NCBI GenBank assembly: GCA_942159475.1
Contig: OW804102.1
Span: 25,052,684 to 25,116,683 of the forward strand
Direction of reading: 5' to 3'
Source: Sthenelais limicola
Lineage: Eukaryota; Annelida; Polychaeta; Phyllodocida; Sigalionidae
Length of the DNA: 64,000 bases
Shown: in pieces, positions 24,401 through 37,160 of the stretch
How positions within the stretch are numbered: position 1 is the first letter of the stretch
Layout: every line of letters begins with the position of its first letter
The notes under the pieces: model-generated
Told to the model about the DNA's origin: nothing
Databases searched by the model: none
The model's input: the letters and a program-made list of their open reading frames with translations, nothing else
Program-made: the position numbers and the translations under genes

Positions 24401-26714
24401 CATGACACATGGGGACTACAGTTGGACGGGACGGGGAAATTAACAAAGAAGTATAATAAAATAAAAATCTCACGGCCACTCGTGCAGCAGGCATTTGAAT
24501 CAACAAGAACTTAAAATTTGCTGCCATGGTAATGGACAAACAACAGTAACCAAAGATACAGTAAACAATATGGCTAAACACATGAGTGGGTTGGTTGACA
24601 CTAGGAACTAGAAGACTTGGATATATACCAAGGGAGTGAATATAATGTAATATATAATATTCAATACATTTATTGTATATGCACTGGCAATCCCAGGTAG
24701 AGTTTTGGCTGCAGGCTGGAACCGGTTAGAACTGGTCTGAACCTGTCCAAACCGGATGCAAAAACAAAGTAGGGGCATCAATGTGTTTTCAGGTGGTAAA
24801 GGGAGTGTGGTGGGGTAGAACGATGCAGTGCCGGGAGTGGTGAGAGGGGTTGATTTTTGGGGGCAGAGGGATTTTTTTTGGTGGAGGGGCCACTTACCCG
24901 AAGAAATCCAATCTTCACCTGAAATAAAATTAATCTTTTATCGTAAAAACACCCACAATCGGAGAATGATACAAACGAGCCGAGTCCTTAAGGTTAAGGA
25001 CTGGCATAAACAAATGACTGACATAAGACCCTGGTGCCAGCCTAGACAACCAAACAAGGTGAACAGGACACCAGCCCACAGCAGGCCACCTAGCGGATTT
25101 ATTTTTGTACAAAATTGCAAGTCATGATTGATCGATCATATATGCTTCTTTCACCAAAATCTTTTTTTCTTTTTGTGTTTGAGAACTGTTTTGAGAACTT
25201 TATTCTGCTTGTATTAATTTCATTTTTTTTCTTCCAAGCCTGGTGATGTTTTCCCACTTTTCCCAGATTTTCGTCAGATTTTGAGAGTGTCTTTCAAATT
25301 TTGACAGACAGGGAAAAAGTAGGAAAGAAATCAACCTTCTTGTGATAAAATTTATGCAAGACCCAATTATTATTTTTTTACCATTATGATTGTTATTGTT
25401 AAGAAGAGAATTACACTTAATAGTAAATAAAGTTGGCTAAATTGAAAGAGTAAGTGTTAAAATGTTTGCTACAAATTGAAAAAGTGGAATATTTCTGTGA
25501 AGGGAGAACTAATAATTAAGCTTTTTCCTTATTCATTGTTGTGGTTGCTGTGAGGTTTCGAAGTCTAGGACTTTGCAGGCACCTTTGAAAATGACGTCAC
25601 AGGGTTAACTAATTTGATTGGTTGAGGGTAGAGGAGCATAGGATTGTGGGATAGGATGGAGATTGACCATATATACCAAATGTATGTCTGTCTTCTCGGT
25701 CTAAAGGCCACTATTACAAAGCAGAAAATAATATCCTCTGGGATAAAAAATAAATTACTTGTTTCAGTAACCACCCAACAAAACACAGGACCATTGTTTA
25801 GAACCATGAATCATTTTAACTTGTTTTAATCATTTGGCAATCTTTTGAAAGATCCATCAAAATTCTTTGAACGACTACATTTTACAGGAATTTCAATATT
25901 ATAATATAGTTGATGAGAAATTTGTTATCTTCCTTTTTTTTTGATACTTTTTAATTATTTTTCAAAACAAGTCTTGTGTTAGCTTGGTGAAATTCTCAAC
26001 TATATTAATACTACAAAAATAACTATGAGTTAATACTGAAAATAATGACATGCAGTTGCTGTGGTTTGTCTAAAAATGTTTACATTATAAATTAAAAATC
26101 TACAAAAGAAATCACAGTTTCTTCTGATTGAATAGACAATTACTAGATATAATAGATGAAAGCAAAAGAAAGTAAACTCTAAAGTGATAAAAATAATAAA
26201 TTTAATTAATTGGTAATTAAATGCTGAGGTCAAAGCTGCTCGTGATATGGTAGAGTAAACATAGATCCTACCATACTATCTTGACCACAAAACTCAATTT
26301 CAAAAAATGCTTTTATTTGTATAATTTCTCCTGAAGAATATTCTGTTAATTCTTTCTCAAGAACATCATCTAGTTCAAAAACAATTTTGCTTCCAGTTCT
26401 AGATTTCCTTCCATGAATGAGAAGAAATAGTTAATCAAGTAATAAGATATCGATTTCTGATAACCATATTGTTAATTTGACTTTTACTAAGATATTGCAG
26501 AATGCCCGAAACGTATATCTTTACTAACATTATTAAGATTAATTTGAAAGATTTTAAAAGCATGTTAAGACTTTTCAGTGAGATTTTAAATATAGAGTTT
26601 TTTGGCCAGATTTGGTGCTAGCAATCTATGGGGAACTGTGGTATACATTGGTATATATGGCATCCATGAGCAGGGATGCCAAGCCAAATACAAAGCAGGT
26701 CGACACCAGAAGGC
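24401..26714. other. No supported feature
   Basis: Several overlapping frames at 24828-25127 occur on both strands of the same DNA, which is typical of chance. Nothing else recognised. Confidence 0.5.
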
Positions 26715-26760
26715 GTCAAGGTCAAGGGTCAAGGTCAGCCACATGGTGACCTTTGACCCC
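26713..26760. promoter_or_regulatory. Cluster of nuclear-receptor half-sites with a DR1
   Basis: Within 48 bp lie AAGGTCA, AGGGTCA and AAGGTCA on the plus strand, then TGACCTTTGACCCC. The last reads on the minus strand as GGGGTCAAAGGTCA, a near-perfect DR1 of the RXR/HNF4 type. A CACATG E-box lies between the two groups. It could equally be a remnant of a repeat. Confidence 0.4.
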
Positions 26761-28440
26761 ACCATGGAGCAAGAACTCTGATTGGTTGCCTGGGAGGGCT
26801 TATAGGGTGACCTGGAGTTGGAGTTAGAGAAGGTTGGGAAAGTAGTATAGCCTACACTTCTTTTGCAACCTGGAAATGCCTTTTTGTCATTTTTTGTTTC
26901 ATATCTCACTTTAATTCATTCACCGAAGTATCATGTACTGATAACATCTTATATATGAAAAAAAATAACTTTTCAGTCAATAAGAAAAGCAGTCAACAAT
27001 CATTTTATTGCAAGGACCAAGATTCAATCATGAAAAGAGCATCAACATGACAATAATATATTATCATCAATAATGGCGAGGTGAATAAAAGTTTTATTTA
27101 GACAATGACAATGAATGCGAAGTTGATAGAAATGGAAACCTTTCCTTTTGCAAACCATGTGCATGTTACAAAGGCATGTTTTCACTTTGGTAAAATGCTT
27201 TCTCTCTGTCTCTGTCTTGACAAACCGTACCTTGGTAAAACAGGGCTGGCCTTGTTGAACCGGTTCCTCATCTATTACCCAAGTTTCAACAATTTGAAAG
27301 AACTCAAACAAACGCTTCTTACTGACCCCTTTCCTATCTCCATTCAGGGTTTTGTTTTCCATGCAATCCAAATGCGATTTATGCAATAGAAATGCAATAA
27401 TCTTTGTTTGGATAAATCACACAAAACATTTACATCCATGAAGTCAAAATGGAAATGAAGTCCAAATCCAAATAATCAAGTTTCAGAATTTCGAGTCAGG
27501 TTGATGAATAATTTAATGTTTTGCAAAACATTAAAAAGGTGATCACGGATACCCTGAGTGGTGGGAACAAGAGGTTATAAATGAAGTGTGGGGTATGTTG
27601 TCATGTGAACTGTTATCCGATTCATTTCATGTATACAATTCAGCAACACATGAAATAAGTCAAATAACAGAAGCAGCAGCTCCTGTGATTGAATGAATTC
27701 TGGGGTATATTTGACTGTGTGAATGAATAACATGTGAAAATGAGAATGTGAAATACACATTATTTCACATTTTATATTGGTGTTGGTTGTGGTGTTATTG
27801 TATTTGTTATATTGCATCAAGGTCCACCTTAAATTATAACTTCAGGTTGAGATGGTATCACTCAACTTGAAAATAAAATCGTTCATCCGTTATGTAGAAT
27901 GTATAACACCATAAATACAAATCTAAATATATTTCCATCACACATCATACTATTAGTATCAGCAAGACATGATAGAGTGATGAGTGACAAAGGATACATT
28001 CATAGAGTTCATATTTGTCAAACTAATAAAAGAAAAACAGCATCCGACAGAGACTCTTTCTATATCAATAACTTCATTATTTTTAAAGGTAAAAATGATA
28101 TTAAATTGATATCGATGTCATTTATTCTCCCTAGGTTGTTTTCTAATTTCAGTTTAATATCAGTCCGTTATATACATTTCAATTTAAAAAGTCCATTATA
28201 TAAAGTTCCATTCCGAAAAGTATAACTGGCCTCTTGAGTGGTACATTGCATCGAGTGATATGATAAGTATAACTCTTCATGCATCGATGTTTACCCAAAA
28301 CTAATTTTGATTCATATTGAATAAATATGAATCAAAATCGCAGCCCATATCTCCACGGCTCCACTAACTGATTTATTTGATTTATTCAAAGTCAAGATTT
28401 TCCCCCTGGCGGTAAAGATCCGCAGTAACGATCTCATCTT
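26761..28440. other. No supported feature
   Basis: A 114-residue minus frame (27042-27386) and a 94-residue plus frame (27105-27389) overlap in opposite directions. Neither resembles a known family and no splice context is evident. Confidence 0.5.
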
Positions 28441-28500
28441 ACGACCAGACGACATTTAGCCCAGAACCGGAAGTCATATATATCTGTACTTCCGCCACTT
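28440..28500. promoter_or_regulatory. Paired ETS-type motifs
   Basis: ACCGGAAGT (28466-28474) and its inverted form ACTTCCGCC (28488-28496) lie 13 bp apart in a locally CpG-richer stretch. This is a candidate promoter element only. Confidence 0.3.
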
Positions 28501-28859
28501 TTTATGAGCGGAGGAAATGTACGACAATACTGGATACTATGTTGTCAGCGCCGTCCAACGGCACAGGAAAAGTTAAGCGGGCAGATAACAAACTCGGATA
28601 TGACCTATAGTTTGTAACAACAAAAAGCAAAAAGCATCTTTTTCTTATTTCTTTTCCTAAAGCTCAATATTTCTTGTGGTTGATATCCGCCATGCATTTT
28701 GTTAATTGCTTCCTGTAGAAATTGTTTTTCTTTAGTTGATGCCATTTCATAATTGGTTTTAATACTAAATTTTATGGACACAAATATGAATCGGAGAAAT
28801 ATATGTTTTGGCATGGTCCCTACATAAAATCTAATCAATGAAACTATTGTCAATTGATT

Positions 28860-29110
28860 TTGTTCTAGCCACTGCCTTTAACGGTCCTGGAGCGATAAAC
28901 ACCACCATAGTCCCAGGATCAATATGATCGCCTAGTCATAGGCCAGGAAACCGATTAGCGAAGTAGGCGTTTAATCACTGACATACCATTCTTCTCTGAT
29001 CTGAGGGTTTGGGCCTGGACTGGACTCAAAGATGAGAGACTCCCTTCAAACGGAGGTACAGCCTCGGACTAAGACCAAGTAGAGGAGGAGTGGGAAAGCC
29101 TGAAGATGCC
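28860..29110 (+). repeat. Family F dispersed repeat, rearranged copy
   Basis: It has the GGAAACCGATTAGCGAAGTA block followed by AAAGATGAGAGACTCCCTTC, the reverse of the order at 8.4 kb. This suggests a breakpoint between two adjacent units of the family. Confidence 0.7.
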
Positions 29111-30240
29111 ATGATGTCCAGTGTCCACCTCTAGTCTAAGTGAACTCAAGGAAGATTAGCTTCAGGCACGGTCTGACATGGCTACCCTTAAACAATCCAT
29201 CCAAGAAGCCATTGTCCATTTGTTATCGGGGACTCTCACACAATTCTTGGAAGTTTTGTTTGAAATTCAGCTTTGTCTTATTTGTTATCTAGCACCCAAG
29301 ATTCTTTCTTATCAATTCGCTGTTTTTCAAACAAAAGAGCATCTCCTCTGAATAAGAACCATGGCAGAAGGCTTAGGTTGAATTATAGGAAATCTCTAAA
29401 TCGGACTTCCTCGACCATTTGTCCTATTTCTGATTTATATGGATGTATAGAATAAAGGTCAATGACCTATCGTGAGAGCATTGATGCTTTTAACCAAAAG
29501 TGCACAATCTTTCCCTGATTCCCCCCTACTATAGTTAACATTCAAGGCATGATCATTTAGTAATATTATATCAGTACAGGTTAAAAATCATTCTAACTTT
29601 TTATGCTGTCTGTTATTGGTTTTCGGAAATAATAAGTATGACTAAAATATGTTATATAATAATTATAGATGTAAAATCGATGAATTCAGTATAACAAATA
29701 TCGCAATCTAAGATTAATAGATATGTTTCAAAATTGACATATATATATAGTCATTATGATCGAACCCGAAAATGATGTCATTGCTTGTAATAGGATCCAG
29801 TTTAATAGCAGATAATATATATATCTGATAATAGCAGATAATATATATCTGGCAATAATAGGAACTTTCAACAAATAACCTGTAACGTAAGGACAGTAAC
29901 TAAAACCATAACGGCAGTTTCCATTATGTTCAATTCATTTTAATATTTACATCTGGTTTCACGTTGCCACAAAGCCAGATGGCTACGAGCAAAATTCACC
30001 CCGTCAACATAGCAGTTGGTCAGAAGACTACTACAATACTACAAACTAGCAGCCGCATCTTTGGCCTAATCTAGCGCCGCATCGGTAAGAACCGTAACTA
30101 AAACCACAACGAAACGTCCGCTGCAAGGTAATATTTTATCTTCGGCTATCAATGAAGCAAGAAATGGGCGACGACCTACGATCACACGATCTGATTCTGT
30201 TACCATGGAAACAAATCAACTATTTATAAGACCTCTAAAG
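29111..30240. other. No supported feature
   Basis: AT-rich DNA with a duplicated TAATAGCAGATAATATATAT segment at 29803-29850. No exon recognised. Confidence 0.5.
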
Positions 30241-30440
30241 CCTAGCGACTCCTTATGGGGCCTGTCCTCGCTTCCGGTCCTCCCTAGTGTGGCGAGCAGG
30301 ACCTAGGGGGAGCGCCGGACAGACATAAAAAATGGCCGCTCTGTGTGGCTTGACCCTCACTTGGGGGCTTGCTTTCTGCTCCGTTTCGATTGCCGGCTGA
30401 AGCCCTCTGACTTCCCCCCTTCCCTTTGCTTTCTCTGTGA
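30241..30440. promoter_or_regulatory. GC-rich island, candidate promoter
   Basis: It contains an ETS motif (CTTCCGG, 30271-30277), a CTCF-like ACCTAGGGGGAGCGCC (30301-30316) and a YY1-like AAAAATGGCCGC (30328-30339), followed by pyrimidine-rich sequence. Frames of 88 and 129 residues run over it on opposite strands; neither is recognised, though the plus one (30343-30732) could in principle be a first exon. Confidence 0.35.
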
Positions 30441-30765
30441 TCCCTGTTTTCCTAGCACACGTGTTCTTCTCTCTCCCGCCCTCTCGTGGGATTTGCGGAA
30501 GTTTGGGGTTATAGGCCATGTCATTGAAAAGACACCGAAAGGCGAAAACCTGAGTTTTTACAGTTTTCTTCGAGTTTGGAACATTTCTGCTTTCTTTAGT
30601 GCCTTTATTCTGTGTGATGCTTTGGGGCTAGATCACCAGCACTTTAGACATTGGTCAAATCAACAAACAATTTTCAATTGGATTCGTCTTGGGAGCTTTC
30701 TTTTTCAAAAAGGTCTTATTCCTGATCTGTAAATGTCAGCTCTCTTTGGGGATCCTCGCATCTCA

Positions 30766-30800
30766 GGTCATAAGAAAATGTACAATCGCCAGCTCTGCAC
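30766..30800 (+). repeat. Family A terminal fragment
   Basis: GGTCATAAGAAAATGTACAA followed by TCGCCAGCTCTGCACA matches the 5' end of family A (for example 52537). The remainder is absent or decayed. Confidence 0.6.
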
Positions 30801-30950
30801 ATGATTTAGGTTTAACTTAGTTATGCGAATAAATGACAACTACTAATATATGTAGTATTACCTTGATTAAAAGGATCTGGCCAGTTAATTTCTGGCAATC
30901 TGAGGAAAAATGCCTCCAAGAAACAACCTATGTCTCAAGTATGTGTATAT

Positions 30951-31185
30951 GGGTCAGATATTCAGAAAATGTACAATTCGCCTTCACCAATATTCTGAAA
31001 TAACCCAAATTCAAGACAAAAATGAGGTTTTAAACACAGTTGATCATAGCCAAAAAAACATTCATAACCAAAACAATACCAAATATACTCAGATATGTGT
31101 CGTATTTATCATTTTTCAGTCAAATTTAGCAGAGTTTACTAAATGTGTAGAGTTGTCAAGTGTACATTTTCTGATAATCTGACTC
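30951..31185 (-). mobile_element. Family A TIR element, intact, with ATAT duplication
   Basis: The left end GGGTCAGATATTCAGAAAAT and the right end ATTTTCTGATAATCTGACTC are inverted repeats of about 25 bp. ATAT flanks both sides (30947-30950 and 31186-31189), fitting a 4 bp target-site duplication. The 90-residue plus frame at 30910-31182 is the element read through and is not a gene. Confidence 0.9.
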
Positions 31186-32080
31186 ATATGACATTAACCA
31201 TCATCAATTATTGAGAATCCTAATAAAACCCATAAGTACATAATGAAAAAAAGGCAAAACATCTCAAGGCCCTCTGAAAGGTACAATTAGATAGAGATTG
31301 TTCTGGCAATTCCTTGGTAATGGCATACATGTATAGGTTGTAACTAGAGGGGACGGGTCTATATACCACAGGAGGGGTGGAGGGTAGGGTCTGAGGGGTG
31401 GTGGGAGCATGTAGTGGGTCTCCTGGCGCAGAGGTAGTGGCTTTTACTTCAATTAAACATATCACAATGTCGGGGGAAGGTATTTAGAGCTTGTGTGTCC
31501 AGCGCACTGGGAAGGATCAATGGTGGATATATTGGGAGACGGGGAGGGGGTTGTAAGGGGGTGAGAGGGGGTCGTAAGGGAGAAGATATGTGCTGTGTTT
31601 TGGCAAACCCAGTCACGTATCGCCACAGAACACAAATTGAGACTTGAATATCATGAGATAATTGAGTTTATCTGTTAACTACTTTATTATAATTTTAAGT
31701 CGATTCTTTGATCTAAAGGAGACCACACGTCTTCCTGTATACCTCTTTACTTCTCATAATCAGTACTTAAACTTTTTAAAGACATTAAGTTGAATTCGGC
31801 GGTGAACCGGCAGTGGACTGAAATACTTCCCATTAAACAACTAGTGGTTTAACTAGCGTTAATCCACATGCGATAACCCACGTCAGATCCAACATAAAGT
31901 CACATTTATATTCCTTGTTTACGTTACCAACATCATTCTTCTTAAATATGTGTACTTCTCATGCTAAATCGAAAATGTATAAATTGTCACCATAATCCTT
32001 ATCAAACCCCCAACATAGCTAGTCACCAATTAAACCCACAACATAGCTAGTCACTATTAGTACTATGGCATACACTGGAG
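31186..32080. other. No supported feature
   Basis: AT-rich; a G-rich patch with GGGGGAGGGG-type runs lies at about 31540-31575. CACAACATAGCTAGTCAC is duplicated at about 32010-32055. Confidence 0.5.
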
Positions 32081-32084
32081 TGAG

Positions 32085-32150
32085 TGGGTGAGATTGGTTG
32101 CTTTACGCCCTTATCAACACATTTAATATGGTTATATCAAGGGCGGGAGA
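32085..32150 (+). repeat. Short dispersed repeat of molluscan type
   Basis: GTGAGTGGGTGAG, then GGTTGCTTTACGCCCTTATC, then a TTATATCAAGGGCGGG end. From memory this resembles a small repeat very common in mollusc genomes (a GTGAG-rich head, a TTTACGCC core, a TATCA.GGCGGG end). The assignment is tentative. Confidence 0.45.
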
Positions 32151-32667
32151 GCTGAGAGGGAGGCAGTTTATGATCATACCAAGGAAATAGAGATAGAGAA
32201 GAAGGGAGAGAGAGACAGATAAAAAGTGACAGAAAGCACTGGAGGACCAGATTATTATCCGAAGAGTATCACAAGTTTTGTGTATACGTGCAATTTTTCA
32301 AGAATTCATTATTATTGCTATAATACATAAATAATAAAGCCCAGATAACCGGCATCATCAATATCTCACCAAGACGTATTATTCGCGTTGGTGGCAGTTC
32401 ATGCTTGCTGCCTGGTATTCAAACACAGGAGAACTAATTTCCCAGAACAAGACCAACGCCAGGACGCAATGTTTGGGAGGAAATCTGCGAAATAGTCCAC
32501 CGCATTTTGATTAATACACCCCAAGCATGGCATGGCCCCATATAGTAGTAGGTGTGTGCTCGGTAAATGTAACTGGTAAACTATAGGCACAGGCTACTAG
32601 CATAAGGCTGGATGTCTAGTGTCATGTTTAATATGGTGTTTAGTATGCTTTACCAGGCTTTACATTC

Positions 32668-32860
32668 TAGGCTCAAAGTTGAAAGAGTCCCTTCAAACTG
32701 AGGGAAAGCCTCTCGCTTCAAAACTGCAATATGCCATTATAATCCAATTACGACCGCAAAATGTCATTATAATACCATTAGGACCGCAAAACGTCATTGT
32801 AATTCCTTTAGGACCGCAAAATGTCATTATAATCCCATTAGGACGCAAATCAGTGATATA
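32668..32860 (+). repeat. Family F copy with four-unit 30 bp tandem expansion
   Basis: After the AAAGAGTCCCTTCAAACTGA block come units beginning GACCGCAAAAYGTCATT at 32752, 32782 and 32812 (period 30), with partial units on either side. Because 30 is divisible by 3, the plus frame at 32619-32921 shows a 10-residue protein repeat; it is a shadow of the DNA repeat. Confidence 0.85.
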
Positions 32861-34539
32861 CCATATGAGGACTATATTTTATAATAATAAATTGCTTTTC
32901 TTTTTCATCTATTACCTATAATTATACCTATATTAAAAATGTTTATATCATTACTTGCATTTATAAATAGTATAATAAGGTATCGAACACGCTATAATTA
33001 GCGATCTATTGTTCGCTATTTCTGAAATACCACTTGAAATATTTCAAATTAAAAAGATCAATTATGATGAGCGGCCATCAAATAAGACTTTAAAGAGGCT
33101 GAGATCTTAGGCAGCTGTCTAACCCTCCTTACTGTTAGAGTCTAGAGAGTGGAGGGAGGAGGATGAATAGGTTCAGACTGGCACCAGGCTGAGCTAGGGT
33201 ATCCTCAGGCCTCATATATCTCCCTACAGTAGCTAAATTATATGTAACAAAGTACCAGCTCTATGTCGGCAAAAGTATTTCTTAACTTTTACTTGAGCCA
33301 ACCTTTTTACCTTAGGTTAGTGGACAGATATATGCAGGCACTGGCCTAGGACACAGGTGCTATCTATTGTATGTATATATGTGTTTGACCTGAGGGTTTT
33401 TTCCTTTTTGTAATGTATGGCTTCAAGTTTGAAAATCCATCCAGACGAACTGGGGTTTTTGTCATCAAATGGGTCAGGATGTTAAAACCGGAACAATCAT
33501 TGTTTTTTACAAAGTTTTTTTAATTAGACAATGTTTAGAAATACAATGAGTATGTGTTATATTTTTTTTAATCTGGGCATATTGAATATAACAGTTATAT
33601 TACAAGAAGTTGTTGCCTTTACAGATAGTCCAGTTTATTAATTGTGTGTGAGTTCTTTGAGAAAACAAGAACCTCTCAGCTTCCTGACAATTTCCCAGAC
33701 TTTATTGTACACGTTGCGAAGCCTTGAACTAAACATACCTTCAGGCTGTGTTTTAACTTTGATCTATAAATACTGGGTTCATAAAGCTGCTCTTGACAGT
33801 TTTGTTCTTCAACATATATATATACAAGTTCGTTTCTATTCTCTCAGTTCATTTTGTCAAAGAAATGTGTCTGATATACACTGCAAGACCCACGCCTGGG
33901 TTCATGATTTAACAAATTCTGAATGAACGAATAAGAAAATATTAATAATAAAATATAGAGAAATCTAAAAATATTTAGCGATTTTTTAAATAAATTCAAG
34001 TGGTAGTATAAAGAAAGAACTATACTTGATGTTAAGAACTACGAAATTAAGTACAAAGATACGAACTTAAGTGTCAACAAGAGCTGTTTAAGCACAAGAA
34101 TAGTTCTAACCACTCGTCCAGTTCTTAATCTGTCCACTAAATATTTGCCTGCAAGAACAGTACAGAGACTGTAAAAAATGCACCAAACATCTAATGAGAA
34201 AATGCCTATATCATACCAAATGGAGCAGGCTCCTCGATGTCAACCATTGACAAACCTACCAGATACTCCAATGCCTTCAAACCTTGAGAGGGTGGAGGTT
34301 GACTTGGTCCATGTCCAGAGTAATGATACTACAAAGAGCATTACAAACATGGACTGCCAACTGTGGTTTCCCCTGCCTGGCATCAGTATGATGTATTAGT
34401 GTAGTTATCAGTCAGCCATTACGCTATGATGAACTACTGCCTCTAATAGTGACACATTACCCATAATATCGCCCACGAGGGGTGACTCAGCGATATTGAT
34501 ACATCCTATAGAACCTTTGCTTTCAGCCAATTTTCAATC
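32861..34539. other. No supported feature
   Basis: No array or family copy recognised; the 94-residue plus frame at 33642-33926 and the 73-residue one at 34178-34399 have no domain signature. Confidence 0.5.
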
Positions 34540-34970
34540 GATTTTGAACTGTTCTGGTTGTATGATGGTTTTACCTGGTTGTTTAGTTCAGCTCCTATAG
34601 TTGGTCTTTCACTAACGCCTGGGGTAGTATACTACCATCTAATATTGTATGGTGTATTGCCATACTGTTTGGTCCAACTCCCATAGCTGGTTATACAATA
34701 ACTCCTAGGGTAGTTTACTACCATCTCATGGTGTAGGATGCTTTTACCTGGTTGTTTAGTCCAGCTCCCATAGCTGGTCTTTCATTAACTGCTGGGGTAG
34801 TATACTACCATCTAATTGTGTATGATGCTTTCACCTGGCTGTTTAGTTCAGCTCCCATGGCTCGTTTATTACCTACTCCTGGGGTAGTATACTAACATTC
34901 ATTCTAATAGTGTATGATGTTTTACCAGGTTGTTCAGTTCTGCTCCTATAAATGCTCTTGCACTAAATCC
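34540..34970 (+). repeat. 86 bp minisatellite, locus 1
   Basis: The GGGTAGTATACTACCATCTA-type core recurs at 34621, 34708, 34794 and 34881 (spacings 87, 86, 87). Each unit also carries TGTTTAGTTCAGCTCC(C/T)ATAG. Most units contain the palindrome GTAGTATACTAC. The outer units are degenerate. Confidence 0.92.
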
Positions 34971-36254
34971 TTGGGAATTTTTTTGATGGTAATTAGAAGG
35001 AGAATTTGTGTTCACAAACATTACAGAGTCCTCAGGGGTCACGTCGTTCCATCAAATATCATGCTAAAATGGATTCTTCTGATAACACTATTTCATTTCA
35101 GATAACAAGGTGGCTAATGCAATTCCGCTATTAAAACTTCTGATTGAAGGTTTATGATTATGTTTCCTCTGCCAGAGTTAGCCAAGCCCTCTGAGTATGA
35201 CCCTTTCTGTGTTAAAACCGTTGGAAGATGAATATATATAATTATTTGATATATATATTTATAAAAAGGATGTTGCGTGTTGGAATAATAATTATAGTTG
35301 TTCTAGACCTGAAGTTCTAGATTTCAGCCATTTGGAACCAGTATTTCATAACCAACCAATTCAGAGCTTTCGAATTCAAGCAAAATGGCAACCCTGTTAA
35401 CCCTGTAACTGTATCCTTCTTTGAAGTTTCACGCCAACAGTACTCTAACAGAGTGTATGTGCCATGCAGTGGAGATTACAACGAGTAAACGGTCAGCATG
35501 GGAGAATCATGAAAGGAAAGAGATTAGGGAACTATAAATGTAAAAATGAATTATGTCAGAGTGAGGGAAATTGAGATGAGAGACAGAGACAGATAGAGAA
35601 AGAACGCTAACTCTATGTTATTTAACTAGGCTGTTTAGTTCAGCTATTGGTTACTATATCCTATTCTTTCAAATATAAGAAAGATAAAGCAATAAGAAAA
35701 GTGAAAAGAAGAGTTCAAAAGTGAAATGAAAATAACTGGCAAACACAGAAGCTAAATGACAAATAGTAGATCAGGCATCTGGTGATGGTCGATATCTCCT
35801 TACAACAAAATCGAATCTCATTGAAGCAAAACGAAATGAGAAATCAGCTGTGAAGGGGGAAACCAAACGACACCAAAAGCCATAACCGAAGTAGAAAGTG
35901 ATATCAAACCACTACAAAAACTGTCCAAGAAGCCAGCCTAAATGGAAGGAGAGCAAGAAATTAGGAGGGAGTTCTGTCTTAGATAAGATATATCTGCCCT
36001 TTTATCCACTCCGATGAACATTGAGTTTTTGCCAAGGCAAAGAAACCGCCTACGCTTGGTTGATCCTAGGTTGGATTCCTCTCCTCAGTGACTCAGCATA
36101 GGCAATTTCCCATCTCGAGCAGCTCGAGGGGAAGCTTAGAAATGCTCAGAGCAGCTCAGCATTGCTAACCAGGCCAGAAAATCGCTGTCTAAATACATGA
36201 GGGGAGGACATAACATAGGGAAAACTGGCTCGGAGTGGCTCGGGAGTAGTTGCT
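34971..36254. other. No supported feature
   Basis: AT-rich with no recognisable exon. A purine-rich patch at 35510-35610 (GAGACAGAGACAGATAGAG) is low complexity. Confidence 0.5.
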
Positions 36255-36780
36255 CATCTCTCTCTCTCTCTGTGCCCCCCCCCTCCAGTCTTCTCTCTGA
36301 TACCCTCCTCTCTCTCTCTCTGCCCCTCTGATACCCCCCTCTCTCTCTGCCCCTCTCTCTGATACCCCCCTCTCTCTCTCTGCCCCTCCCTTCAGTCTTC
36401 TCTCTGATACCCTCCTCTCTCTCCGCCCTCTCTGATACCCTCCTCTCTCTCTGCCCTCTCTCTGATACCCTCCTCTCTCTATATATCTTTCCTCCTCTCT
36501 CCCTCTCTATCTCTATCTCTTTCTCCCCCTCTCTATCTCTTTCCCCCCATCTCTATCTCCCTCTCTAACTCTTGTCCCCCTCTCTCTCCCTCTCAACCTC
36601 TTTCCCCTCATCTCTCTCTATATATTTCCTATATACTTACTCCCCCTCGGTCTCTCCCTCCGCCTCTATTGTCTCCTTGCTCCCTGTTTAAATCCCTCAA
36701 CTGTGTCATTCTCCTCATTCTCTCCTCTCCCGTTCCATCTTTCTGTCTGTTTCTCCCCCCGCCTCACCCCCTCTCACACA
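36255..36780 (+). repeat. Pyrimidine-rich (CT)n tract with ~30 bp sub-repeats
   Basis: CTCTCTCTGCCCCTCTCTCTGATACCC-like units recur 5-6 times at 36260-36480, followed by CTCTATCTC variants. It is low complexity and ends in CACACACAGACA. Confidence 0.9.
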
Positions 36781-36974
36781 CACAGACACTGCCTACATAC
36801 ACAATATTGAACTTCAAATCCTAGGAACTATCCTTCCCTTAACCCTCCTGGATAGAGGGCTAAGGTGCCCCATTGTGTTCCGGGCTGCCTTACCTTCCCA
36901 CCCCATTCATATGTGTAAATATGTGTCTATACCCAACGGCTCATCTTCTTATAGCCCTTTACCACCAGATTACT

Positions 36975-37160
36975 AAAGGATTAACGGCCGACATTGAGGG
37001 GCTGCTGGTGCACTCTTAGGTGCATACTCCTGAAACGAAACCGAGGTGTCATGCCCCAAACAGTGCACCGACAGACTCGCTATGGATGCTATTAATCTGT
37101 TTAGTCTCTGCCTAAGGTGGTTAAGGCTACAAGACCGTTCAAGGCAAAGCCTACAAGAAG
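36975..37160 (+). repeat. Family G dispersed repeat
   Basis: GACATTGAGGGGCTGCTGGT, GCTATTAATCTGTTTAGTCT, CTGCCTAAGGTGGTTA and GACCGTTCAAGGCA align in order with the 4.5 kb copy. The 65-residue frame at 37046-37243 is a by-product. Confidence 0.8.

Noticed and set aside
27042..27389. Opposed frames of 114 (minus) and 94 (plus) residues
   Set aside because: Complementary open frames over the same DNA without family resemblance; most likely chance.
30343..30732. 129-residue plus-strand frame beginning in a CpG-rich islet
   Set aside because: The promoter-like context makes it worth remembering, but the protein shows no domain, signal peptide or composition that I can support, so it is not called as a CDS.
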